Source of the DNA: Cerrena zonata
Taxonomy: Eukaryota; Basidiomycota; Agaricomycetes; Polyporales; Cerrenaceae
Assembly (NCBI GenBank): GCA_038087015.1
Contig: JASBNA010000002.1
Coordinates: 1,116,001 to 1,180,000, forward strand
Length of the DNA stretch: 64,000 bases
Direction: 5' to 3'
Within the stretch, counting starts at the first letter, position 1. Every line of letters begins with the position of its first letter. This document shows positions 1 through 10,054 of this stretch, piece after piece. A program made the position numbers and the translations under genes. The notes under the pieces were generated by a model. It ran no database searches. It was given only the letters and a program-made list of their open reading frames with translations, and had not been told where the DNA came from.

Positions 1-123
1 GTCGTCACCCAATTCAAGCGGTATCCTATCGAGCCACGGTAACGTCAGTCGAAGTTAAGGTGGTGATGGTAGCATTGCAAAGAACTTACCATGTCTAGCA
101 ATATATATAGTCTCAACTCCCAT
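1..123 (-). CDS. Histidine phosphatase (phosphoglycerate mutase-like), 5' end only
   Basis: Only the first two exons lie in the window; the gene runs off the left edge. Exon 1 (123 down to 90) encodes MGVETIYIARHG and ends at a GTAAGT donor; after a short intron ending in TAG, exon 2 (25 to 1) continues YRLNWVT. The RHG motif preceded by a short beta-strand (ETIYIA) is the N-terminal catalytic signature of the histidine phosphatase superfamily, in which the His is transiently phosphorylated; RHG[FY]RxNW is familiar from fungal members. Substrate and size cannot be told from 20 residues. The start is the only ATG that gives this motif, and the phase across the intron is exact. Confidence 0.6.
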
Positions 124-829
124 TGTATCTAATCGTTCTGATTCGTGATGATGCAATAGTAAAAGGAAAGGATGTCATGATTTAAAACTAGGCAACATCA
201 TGATACTGATACTAACCGCTTGCAGTTGGCGTGCTGGACACGAGGCTCTTGCTCCTGACTATGACTCACTTCACCATATATCCATCTTATAAATTAATCC
301 CGTTCTTGAGAAGGCAAATTGCGGAGCATCTCATGGACCAAGGTCAAGTTCAAGTTCAGCCACCTATTTTCTCATATAGCGGCACTGATCAGACAAAAGA
401 AAAACTCAAGAGCTGTAGGCTTCAAAAACCATACAATCATGATCTGGCAGTTATGGAGGAGGAAACCTGCGTTTTTGATTTGGAATGCGTGCAAACACCT
501 GAGCGATCACTACCACAAAATAGAGGAGAGACGAGAGATAGGAAGAACGAACGAGTACGAAAGGATGACACACACAACAGACGGGAGGAGAGGGTGGAGA
601 AATGCAGAGTATATATGCAACAGAGAGATGGGAAAATGGAAGAGGGGAAGCAACAAAAACAAACGGTTCGTTTGGGGTGGGGAGCATCCTTTCAAAATTC
701 GAAACCGCGTCAAAAGAGAGGGACTTCTTCGTAACTTGGTTGTTAAAGCGACTATAGATCACGACCGAACAAAAGATGCGACGTCGGGAAGTGAACAGTC
801 TGTCCTATGTCTTATACGTGACTGGTAAT
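124..829. other. Intergenic region, promoter side of the histidine phosphatase
   Basis: This lies between the start of the phosphatase gene and the 3' end of the Stm1-like gene, both on the minus strand. Two overlapping open frames (231-734 and 319-828, plus strand) are arginine/lysine-rich, lack any recognisable domain and are not supported by splice signals; I treat them as chance. No RNA gene or repeat is seen. Confidence 0.5.
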
Positions 830-2086
830 TTAGGACAACGAGGGGAAGGCAGTCTCATCGTCGACGCTGAGATTAGGAGCGCCGCTGGTGCCGTTGGCGC
901 GACCGCGACCACCACGGCCACGACCACCCCTCCTTTCACCACGGTCAGCACCACGGCCGCGACCGCCACGAGCAGGACGTTCGAAGCGGGCCTCAATTTC
1001 GAGGAAGACCTTTTCTTCCTTCTTAGCACGGGGCTTGGGAGCGGTCTTGGTCTGGAGGTGATATCGGTCAGTAAAAATCTAAAACTACTTCTAAATCCAC
1101 TGACCTTGCCAACGAAGTAAGCATCGTCTTCCTCATCCTTCTTGGTGATAGCGACAGCATCCTTCCAGATGGAGTCGTCACCCTCGTTTGCCTTACGGGT
1201 CTCGAGCTTGGGGACGATCTCCAACTTGCTCTCGGTTTGCTTCTGGAGGTATTGGTCTAGAGTGAGGGTGTTGTCCTCCTCCTCCTCTGGGCGCTTGGGC
1301 TCCTCGACCTTTTCACCCTCGGCGGGGGTGGCGGGAGTCTCATCAGCACCTTCGACGGCAGCATCGACGGCGGCGGCGTTCTCGACCTTTCAATTCGGAC
1401 TCGCCTTCATCACCTCCCCAGCCTTGGTGGACCTTCTTTTCGGAGTCGCTAGAACAAGTTATAAAATAAAGTTGGACTGATATGATCGCAACTGAAGAAG
1501 CAGGACATACGTCTTGCCGGTAGCACTGTGCCTGTCGAATTGACGGCCGCGTCCACGGTCACCTCCACGACCGCGACCACGTCCTCGTCCACGACCACGA
1601 CCTTCGTCGGCGGCTGGTTGAGGGAAAATTCAAGGAGGGAGGGGAACAAGAAAGATGATCGATTGTAAGTAAAACGAGCGATCTTTTGCAAGATTGGGCG
1701 ACATACATCTCTTCTTGGGCTCAGAATCATCTGCAGCCTCTCCGTTTTCTTCACGAGTACCAGAGGGCTTGCCTCCCCTCTGATAGTACCTTCCGCCCTT
1801 GGAAGCGATCGCGGCACGGCCTCTGGTGCTACCACGCGAAGGGGTGGATGAAGTAGTTGCTGCCTCCTTGGCGGGTGCAGGGGCAGACGGCACTGAAGGC
1901 TCGTCGTCTATATGCGGGCGGTAAGGATGGGCAAGGGTCGGTATATGCAGATATTAATGATATGTTTGAGAACGAGGCAAAGATTGAAGCGATGATCAGG
2001 AGATGGCTAAGTCAATTTTGGAAACGGCGGGGAGGGGGGTACAGACCTTCCAGAAGGGCGAAAGGGTTTCTGCTGGCCACCGACAT
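830..2086 (-). CDS. STM1: Stm1-like ribosome-associated RNA-binding protein (HABP4/PAI-RBP1 family), with a frame break
   Basis: Coding exons 2086-2047, 1907-1707, 1613-1511, 1448-1105 and 1051-830 give about 303 residues. The N-terminus is MSVASRNPFALL, typical of fungal Stm1. The middle has RG repeats followed by RQFDRHSATGKTDSEKKV and GWGG, the conserved HABP4/PAI-RBP1 core; the C-terminus is RGG-rich and ends in TAFPSLS. Family members bind the 40S mRNA channel and stabilise dormant 80S ribosomes. Exon 4 cannot be read in one frame: reading enters as ESELK and leaves as VENAAAVDAA, which needs one base fewer at about 1386-1391. Both sides look fully coding, so this is either a sequence error or a real single-base frameshift. 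The neighbouring Spp1 gene is divergent. Confidence 0.85.
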
Positions 2087-2901
2087 GTTTGGCGGGGCCC
2101 TTTTTGAGGTCAATCAGCGAGGATGATTCGCTTGACGGCGTGTAGCTTGCTTTGAAAAGCAGTGAGGGCGAAAGCAATCCCAGTTCTCGCCCAAAACACA
2201 AGCCACATCCGCCCACCCAGGGACCCCAGCCCCGGTCCGCGGGGTCCCGCCAAGCCACTCTCCCCAACTGTACAGTTCTTCCCTACTTAAGCATCCTCCG
2301 CGCGTCGGCGGGCGGCAACGCAAAACCACAGGTGTGTACCCCCGTCGTCGTCGTCGCCCACAGCGTACTCACCTTTCTCTCTCCCTAGCCTTCAAAAGCA
2401 TCTCGACGATGACTCGCCCGCCTGCTTGCAGGACTGGTGTGGGTCGAGGACCTCGAGACCGTCATAATGGGCTGGAGAATGAGAAGAGGTCTTCCTACGA
2501 ACGATGGGATTTGGGTGCGACGTGCTCGTGTAGGGACTTGTCCCAGCAGTTGGCTCTTCGTGGCCGCTGTATGGGTCATGTCGCAATTTCCTGTTGTACA
2601 TTCTATTCTCTGTATTTTCTGTGTTGGCAATGCATGTGTTGTCTCTTCTCCAAACCCTTGTGATGTCACCGTGTCTCTGTCTGCATGAGCTGTGAATTAT
2701 GAATTCAGAATTGTCTGGACCTTGTGCAAGCGGCCCCAGGAACCGGATGTCTGATGTGACGATCTGCGTGTGACCGTGTCCTCGGATTGTGAGCGCAGTG
2801 CTTGGTCCCACTTTGGTCCCCCTAAGCTGAAGACTCTGTCTCAGTGCTTGCCTGTGCTCGCCCCTCTCCAGTCTTTGTTTCGCTTTATTCTCTCTTCTTT
2901 C
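2087..2901. other. Divergent intergenic region between the Stm1-like and Spp1 genes
   Basis: About 0.8 kb separates the two start codons and must hold both promoters. The Stm1-proximal part (2150-2330) is GC-rich. Open frames here have no domain and no splice support. The Spp1 frame stays open upstream of its first ATG back to 2770, but only through a non-ATG codon. Confidence 0.5.
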
Positions 2902-5900
2902 ATGGCCAGTCGTCGTCTCGCCATCTCCTCGCTGCTGTGTGAGGACGAATCACCACCCAGACCAGTAGCAGGCCCCAGTTCCCATTCAACTCCTTCCTCT
3001 TCTCGTCCTACTTCTGGCTTTGTAGACTCCAATACCTATCCTACCAGCTCTCTTCAATATGTAAACCATACCAGTCCATCTGCTACTTCTACACACCTTT
3101 CTCCTTCTCAGTCAGAGCACCGTATATTCCATCCACCAGTCGTTGTGAGCCCACCCATACCCATACCCCGTCGGAATGAAAGACATGGCACCCATTCTCC
3201 TGAGCGTAGGACCCGCATGGAGATGTTTGTCGACGATGAGCCCCCAAATCGTGTAATTGATCACCACAGGGACTCGCCCTCTCATAATTATCATCCACCG
3301 ACTAGCCCGCACACCCGACGTCAGTCCCACCTCGATCGTCAGCAGCTCTCGCTTGGAGACCGCCACGACGCTCAATATCAGTCTCCACCCGAGTGTTCAT
3401 ACACAACCTCTTCTCCTGTAAGACCACCATCTTCATCTGGCCCAACTCTATCTCCCAGACAGTACCCTTCTTTCTCCTACTCTCCGACTCGATCGCCTCA
3501 TCATATTCTGCTTTCACCGACACATGCCCAGACTTCCCCTCTTCCTGTAACCTCTCAGTTTCGACACACCTCAACATCATCAGATAGTCAATACCCCAGA
3601 GCATACATGGCTCCTCTCGACATACACTACAAGCCTCACTCAAGCCCCAAGTCGTCCATCTCGGTTCAGGCAAATCCTTTTCGTCTAACACCTGTCCATC
3701 CTGCTTCTTTTTCTTCCCCGAGTTCGGCCCCGCCTTTTCCAGTTTCCCCAACTTCAAGACGAGTCCCTTCCCCACCACGTCACTCACCAGTTCTCTCTCG
3801 TTCTTTTGGCTCAACCACCCACTCGCCCACAATGCCCTTGCGGCATCCTTCAAACTCACCTACCATCTCAAAGTCACCCTTGGATGGATTTGGACCGTTG
3901 GAGGCTTTGGTGCAGGCTGCTACTGAGGAACGGAGGAGGTTGAGTGGTGGAAGCGTAGATGTCCCTCCGAGTGTCTGGCAGGGTAGCAATAGGTCAGATT
4001 CGAGTCCCAGTTTGCGAGCTGTAGGAGCGAGTCCCGTTCTGACGACAGGTCCTATTCCTCCTCATACCCAATCACCTTCGTCATCTTCACATTCTCAATC
4101 CCGATCACGGTCTCGTTCTGCTGAACAGACAACTTCACCGCCAGACCCAGAGCATCATCTTGAAACGACGTATGGTCAACTCTCAACGTCACCCACTGTT
4201 AGCTCAACCCGACATCTACCTAATGACAGTCTTCCAGAGATTAGTCCACGGGCTTTGCATGACGGCGAACCTCCCCTCAAGCGTCGTCGTGGGTCTAGTG
4301 ACTCTCAACAGCAAACAGCTCCTTCCGCTCAACAATCACATCTCCCTCTAGCCCAACATGCGCCCCATTCGCCTATGGTTCGAACACGAGCTCTCAGCCC
4401 TGTTACCGTCTTTGACATGCGAGCACCTGTGCGGACTACTCCCGTTGAGCCTGTCGTCGCCTCCCCCGTAGGTATACCCCATTCCCCTTCTGTCTCGGTG
4501 TCAGGTAGCTACCAGTCGGGCTTGGCAATTAGCCCAGTCACACCTTCAAACTTGATTGGACCTGGTCAACCGTACGAACCCTCCATGTTCGACACTACGG
4601 CTTATGACAACGCTGCACCTGTGCCCGTACCCAGACGGGTTTCAATCCAGCATGATTCGCAAGAATGGTTAGCGCAACAATATCCCTCTTCCCAGTCTAC
4701 TTCTTCGAATAGTACAGACCATGTCGGGATGGCTGTCTCACATCTGTCTACGCTCAAATTGGAGTCAAAGAGTCCTGTCCCGCCTATGATTGACATCCGG
4801 CCTGCTACTATGTCTCCCGTTGACCGCCGTATACACTTGTCTGGCCCCGGAATGTCTCCAACTCATGCTCAGCGATCTGCTCTGGATACTGATATTGACA
4901 TGGAATTCGATTTTATTGCTTCTTCGTCTGCTACGTCGACCTCTAAACGGAGGGCAGCCGAACACGACGTAGACGATGAATTACTCAGTCTCGTCGACGA
5001 CAAACCTCGTCCATCATCTAAATCTCCCTCCAACCGTTCACCTATCCCACCACCGGAGACCTCGCGTAAACCTACTTCGTCCCAAGTAGCCTCGCTCAAA
5101 CACAGTCATTCCACGTCCGCTCGATCGCCTTCCTTGAGTACCCAGGCCGATCGCGATTCTATGCCACCTCCCGCTTTACCTGCCGGAGGTGCATTGTCTT
5201 CGTCAAAGAATGGCGGGAGGGCTGAGAGCGCGGGTTCTGGGTCCACGCAGGCAAAGAAGAAAGAGAGTGGCACACAAAAGGTACGCGGTATATATGCTCT
5301 CGATGTTCCTCACTGTAACTAACATTTCTCTCCTTTATCTCTGCAGGGAATGGCCCGAACGAAACAAACTTCCAAAGCTAAACCGAAAGGCACACTCTCC
5401 AAGACGAAACCCAAGCTCGGGAAAGATGCTCTAGCAGAATCAGCCACTACTCATCTGAGTCCATTGGCCCAATCCTCGACCACCACCTCTACCACGACAA
5501 CCGGTCGTGGAAAGAAAGGATCACCGGCAGTTGGAGGGCACGCTGGTGGCAGTAAACGATCGGCCTCCGCCAGTGTTGCTACTGCTGCTGTTGGCGGAGC
5601 ACCCTCACGGTCGAGATCGACCTCGGTCATGCCTGGGGAAGTTGGAAAGGAGGGTGCACCTGAACCTGAGGAAGAGGCCGTGGTGGATGATAAATTGTAC
5701 TGTGTTTGCAAAACACCTTACGACGAGGATAGGGTCATGATTGCTTGTGATCGGTATGTGTTCATACTGAGATACTCATGTCGTGTATTTTGTGTTAATT
5801 TGTGCTGATGCTAGCTGTGACGAGTGGTACCACACTCAGTGCGTTCAAATGCCCGACGACGAGGTTGATCTCGTGGACCAGTTTATATGTCCTATATGTA

Positions 5901-6942
5901 TCGCAAGTGTGTACCAATCTCGTTTTCAATTCTGAATATTGGGATATTCATTGTTGCTACTCCTCTAGATAATCCGGGCCTTCCTAGGACTACTTACAAG
6001 AAACGTTGCTGGGCAGGACTCAAACATCTCAACCCCTCTTCTGCCGAAGCTTGTCATAAACCTGCTCGTGGCTCCCTATCTAAATACTGCTCAGATGAAT
6101 GCGGGATCGCTCACATGCAATACCGTATTGAAGCGTGGGGTGGCGACAAGGAAGGTTTATGGGAAGGCGTAAAGAAGGCAGAGAAACGCGAAGCAGTGGT
6201 TATCCAATGCATTCACTCAGCGACGAATGGGAATGTCGGAACCAAGTCCCGGGGGCTCGTTCAGCAGCAAGTCATGCCTAGTGCAAAGCCGAGGATGGAA
6301 CGTCAGTTAGTGCGACTAACTGCTCGTTTGGAGAAGATTGCTCGACAACGTGACGAGATCCGGAAGGACATGGAGATTGTTCTTTGGCGTTCGAGGCTGT
6401 TCGAATTGGCCGCTGCTAGAGCTGATGAAGTCAATGAGTGTGGCTGGGATCAGAGACTCTGCTTTGACCATGATGAATATGCCGAGTTTGGTGCGAGCGT
6501 CTTTGACAGCTATGATGATGCTCAGAGGGAGAACGAGGATGCCATGCAGGTGGATGGAGGTGTTGAGGATGGGGAGTGGTGGTGCAAGGGACACCACAAA
6601 TGTGAACGTCATGCTGGGTAAGTAAATTATCGTGCTCTCATTTTACTGTTACTTCACGCTAATCATTCCTGATTTAGTTGGCAGAAACTACGTCAAGCCG
6701 AGATTGACTTTGAGAAAGGAACTATGGAAGCCGCTCTGGAAGCTCTCGATACCCAAGCAGGAGACCTGCGTAAGAAGGTGGATGAGGTTAACGACACTCA
6801 CGTTTCCAAGCCTACCAATATAACGGAGTTCAAGATGGCACCAGTCAAACCGTTCACTGGCCCTAATGGCATTGCTAAACCCAAGGTCAATGGGACGATT
6901 GCGAAGAAAGGCAAGAAGCGCAAGACTGACGGACCTTCATGA
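2902..6942 (+). CDS. SPP1: PHD-finger subunit of the Set1/COMPASS complex (Spp1/Cps40-like), with a very long N-terminal extension
   Basis: Exons 2902-5280, 5347-5753, 5815-5906, 5969-6617 and 6678-6942 give 1263 residues with exact phases. Residues 1-790 or so are low complexity, rich in Ser/Pro/Thr/His with several SP/TP sites, and start MASRRLAISSLL. A Lys-rich linker follows, then a PHD finger (YCVCKTPYDEDRVMIACDRC, CDEWYHTQCV, CPIC) split by two introns. Next come a C-terminal Cys-rich block (CWAGLKH, KPARGSLSKYCSDECG) and a coiled coil, the architecture of Spp1/CFP1, which reads H3K4 methylation and supports Set1. Yeast Spp1 is only about 350 residues, so the extension is unusual. The first ATG after in-frame non-ATG codons was taken as start. 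Confidence 0.88.
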
Positions 6943-7281
6943 GATTTCCCATTTTTTATTCTCTTCCACCTCATTCATATACCTGCCTACCTAATGGACT
7001 CTTCGTTTGTACTATCTTAAGCCTTTCGGACACTCTGCTAGACATTTATGATAATGGTACAAGATGGGTTCAATATGATTAACGTATACCCCCCAATGTA
7101 GTCGTGTTGTGAAATGTACATGAACAGTCAGATAAGATCATGCTAATGCCGCTTGGCGTAATGAATCCAGCCAGTTTCGTGCAGCAAAGGTGTATCTGAG
7201 GAGATCAAAAAAAGGTAAAAGAACGGAGCCACTTGTCCGTCGTCGTCGAGTGACCCGAGTCAACATCAGTATATCGCAGGA
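6943..7281. other. Convergent 3' intergenic region
   Basis: This lies between the 3' ends of Spp1 and LSM1. AT-rich 3' UTR-like sequence; nothing else recognised. Confidence 0.5.
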
Positions 7282-7920
7282 TCAGTAGCCATCTCCTTCG
7301 CCGCCCTCTTTGCAGAAGCCCTTGCGCTCATAGAGGACCTGCGCTTTGGCTTCATCTCGGTGTTTCTTGTCGGCAATATCCTTCTTGTGGTAAGGTTCAA
7401 GAACGGACCAGTCGACTTGGCGTAACGGTACATCATCCTCTTGGTCAAGGTCCTATGTGGCCACGCATTATGTCTGGGCAGCACGGCTAGAGGAACGGTG
7501 TATACGTACCACTTCACCTAGCAGGACGACGTTTTCACCACGGATGAGGAAGAGACCGCGCTTTAGTTCTGCAAACACGTCTTGGTGGTATATACGCTCC
7601 ACCGTATCTTCCAGTACTAGGTTAGCTGTATTGGGAAAACGTATAGGCATTAACACGACGCGGTTCTTGAAACGAGGTCATTTCGGAAAGACGACATACC
7701 AAACTGGTCATAGGAGCGAAGGACGCCTTGAAGCTTCCGTCCATCCCTCAGGACCACAAGCATCTTCCCTACGAGTTGTGGAAGTGGGGAAATGACAGAG
7801 AGACAAAGCGAATACAATCATCGTAGGCTTAGAGTCGATGGCGAGGGTGCTTGAGACAGACGTACTGTCGACGCAATCAACTAGTGATCCAGATGTTGTG
7901 AATGGTATAAGAGAATCCAT
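7282..7920 (-). CDS. LSM1: Lsm1, subunit of the Lsm1-7 mRNA decay complex
   Basis: Exons 7920-7866, 7768-7700, 7625-7510 and 7452-7282 give 136 residues. The protein begins MDSLIPFTTSGSLVDCVD, the hallmark of fungal Lsm1. The Sm1 motif follows (RKMLVVLRDGRKLQGVLRSY then LVLEDTVERI), then Sm2 (LIRGENVVLLGEV), split by an intron. The C-terminal tail DLDQEDDVPLRQVDW is the Lsm1-specific extension that runs across the ring and helps bind 3' ends of deadenylated mRNA. The complex acts in cytoplasmic 5'-3' decay with Pat1 and the decapping enzyme. Length and motifs are normal. Confidence 0.95.
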
Positions 7921-8083
7921 TGCAGGTTGAGAGAATGTAAGAGAAGTAAATTAAAGATATATCAAGTTGGAATTTGTGGGGGTGTATAATTGAGTGGTTA
8001 GGTATACCGTACTGCGTCACGATGGTGAAAATAAATCCCTGCCCCTTGGGACTGTGTCATTCTTTTACGTCATGCTCTCTCAT

Positions 8084-8178
8084 GCTGATATGGCCGAGTC
8101 GTTAAGGCGAGTGATTTGAATTTAGGTTCCATTATCACTTGGGCATTGCCCGCGTAGGTTCAAATCCTGCTGTCAGCG
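8084..8178 (+). tRNA. tRNA-Ser, anticodon UGA, with a 13-nt intron
   Basis: The acceptor stem pairs 8084-8090 (GCTGATA) with 8171-8177 (TGTCAGC), with one G-T wobble, and the discriminator base 8178 is G as in serine tRNAs. The D arm is GCC..GGC with GTTAA in the loop. The anticodon stem pairs AGTGA (8110-8114) with TCACT (8135-8139). The loop reads TT-TGA-A, followed by an intron at 8121-8133 directly after position 37. A long variable arm (GGGC..GCCC) marks a class II tRNA. The T loop is TTCAAAT with a five-pair stem. A short TTTT tract at 8198-8201 could be the Pol III terminator. Confidence 0.93.
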
Positions 8179-8434
8179 ATTACGCGAGAGATTCTTCTTT
8201 TGGCACTCACTACAGCGAATTCTGTACACGATGTAAACTACCAGCACTGACAACATCAGAAAAGTACATAATCACTAACTAAACATGCGAAGTTCTTAGG
8301 AGACAGCATTGTCTCACTGCGATATTAGCCCTCATTTATTTATGCAGAACGTCGACCAAATTAAACAATCATCACACAAGTAAGCTTAGAAATATTTCAT
8401 AGCGAGTGAAGCGTACACCATCCGTATATTAGAG

Positions 8435-8894
8435 TTATGATGATGCGTTAACAGCTTTGCCAAAGTATTCCCATTGACCAGGTTCTGGCTTCTCTTCCAG
8501 CGGTTCCCACCTGAGAATGGAGATTCAGAGGGTTAGAGGTGACGAGGGTGTTGAAACAGAGATAAACATACGCTTTCCATTCAGCCATCTTGGAAACGAG
8601 GTTAAGCTCGTCCTGAGCAATGTTTATCGACTCCTCGATCTGGCCCTCGTCCAGTTGCTTCTCCACAGCCTGAATGTCTCCATTCGCGCCCTCAACAATC
8701 TTCAGCTTATGTTGTGTGAGTGCTTCAACACCCTGACGATAGACAGACGTCTCGGGGATAGTCGAAAGTGCGGTGAGAGTGGATTGATAAGTCTTCTTCA
8801 ACTCCGGAAGAGGGTTGGGGTGAACTTTGAGACCAGTGATACCGGTCGTAGTTTTGAGGACTTGAGAGAAGAGAGGGCGTGTTAGACGAAACAT
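8435..8894 (-). CDS. NDUFA5: Mitochondrial complex I subunit NDUFA5/B13
   Basis: Exons 8894-8572 and 8510-8435 give 132 residues. The sequence MFRLTRPLF..TGLKVHPNPLPELKKTYQSTL and the ending WEPLEEKPEPGQWEYFGKAV match the ETC complex I 13-kDa (B13) subunit of the peripheral arm. The upstream in-frame ATG at 8993 would add a basic extension; I chose 8894 because family members begin a few residues before the LKVHPNP motif and the shorter N-terminus already looks like a matrix import signal. Its start codon is only 127 bp from that of the divergent bL32m gene, suggesting one shared promoter for two mitochondrial proteins. Confidence 0.92.
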
Positions 8895-9021
8895 TATAGT
8901 GATAGTGGCGGTAGACCTCGGAGATGGTCGTTGAATGGCTTGAAGGTGGGATGAGCGTCTCCTTTGATGCTTTCGTATTCCGTTGACGCTCATTCGATCG
9001 AACTTGTTTCCTTCCTACACC

Positions 9022-9449
9022 ATGGCATCTCTGGCACTTTCGCAAGTGAGAGGTGCTCTCTCACCACTCAGAACAACATTCGCTCGTGGATTCCTCGCTG
9101 CAACATTATTACCCAGTGCCTGGGCTGCGTCGAAGCCGTTCACCTTGGCACCACCTTCGTTACAGACCCTCCTAGAACTCCTTCCGCCATGGGTATTGGC
9201 TGTGCCAAAGAAGAAGACTTCGCACTCAAGGAAAGCCATGCGAAGTGCTAACAAAGGCTTGAAGGATAAGCAAAGTACGTATCTACGTGGATTAGCTGTG
9301 AGTCTCATGACTGATACAATTGTGTCTTAGATGTTGTTGCGTGTCCGGCTTGTGGTACACCAAAATTAGCTCACCATCTGTGTGCAAGCTGTTATTCTGG
9401 CCTCAGTCGAGGGTGGAAATCCAAAGCAAAAGAAGATGTCGAATCATGA
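9022..9449 (+). CDS. MRPL32: Mitochondrial large-subunit ribosomal protein bL32m
   Basis: Exons 9022-9274 and 9331-9449 give 123 residues. The N-terminal half is a Ser/Ala/Arg-rich mitochondrial targeting sequence. The mature part starts around LAVPKKKTSHSRKAMR, the bacterial L32 core motif, and carries a zinc-binding pair CPACG...CASC. In yeast the precursor is processed by the m-AAA protease before it joins the mitoribosome. The intron falls within the L32 domain just before the first Cys pair. It is divergent from the complex I subunit gene. Confidence 0.93.
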
Positions 9450-10054
9450 CATTCCTTCGACAGTACGTCTCCAATAACTGTGACATTATTGTAACATTCT
9501 AACCTGATATATCAGCTGCGTCTTTGTAGAGGTACACGCACTTACTGCTCACTCTTGTGCCTTCAACTACATGCAGGGCGCATTAGAGCCTAATATCGCT
9601 TCCTGAGCTACAACGTCCAACGAAGCTACCCCGGATCCTCGTATTGTACCATACAGCATTAATACAGATACGCATTTGTTAGTGAATGAGCATCATGGAG
9701 GAACATGATCCTTTACTTTTGTCAATGTGATTCATGACTGTACGTACTGCAGGACCAAACGTAGGAAGCATAGTACACCTAATATTTACATGCTATAAAC
9801 GAACTCAAAGAAACCTTGGTCGGATTGTAACGTAGAATTGATCGGCCCATAGACAAGCGCACGGTCACCAGACTTGTCGCGTACGATGACCCGCAAATAC
9901 CACCGTTCGTGTGGGGAACCTCTCCCCATATACGGTCTGCCGAAGCCTAGCATGTTGAGACATACCTGAGGCTATATAAACTGACGTTGGCATTACACTT
10001 AACGTCCATCTTAGGCCGACGTTGTCGTCTCAGTTCTACGTTGCCCTTACTGAC
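9450..10054. other. Intergenic region upstream of the thiolase
   Basis: About 600 bp holding the bL32m 3' flank and the thiolase promoter. No further gene or repeat is seen apart from the TATA element listed separately. Confidence 0.5.
9973..9980 (+). promoter_or_regulatory. TATA box of the thiolase gene
   Basis: TATATAAA lies 75 bp before the thiolase ATG, a spacing that leaves a short 5' UTR. It is assigned on sequence and position only. Confidence 0.5.

Noticed and set aside
231..828. Two overlapping open frames of about 168 residues on the plus strand
   Set aside because: Arg/Lys-rich composition, no domain, no splice signals, and position between two minus-strand genes; most likely chance.
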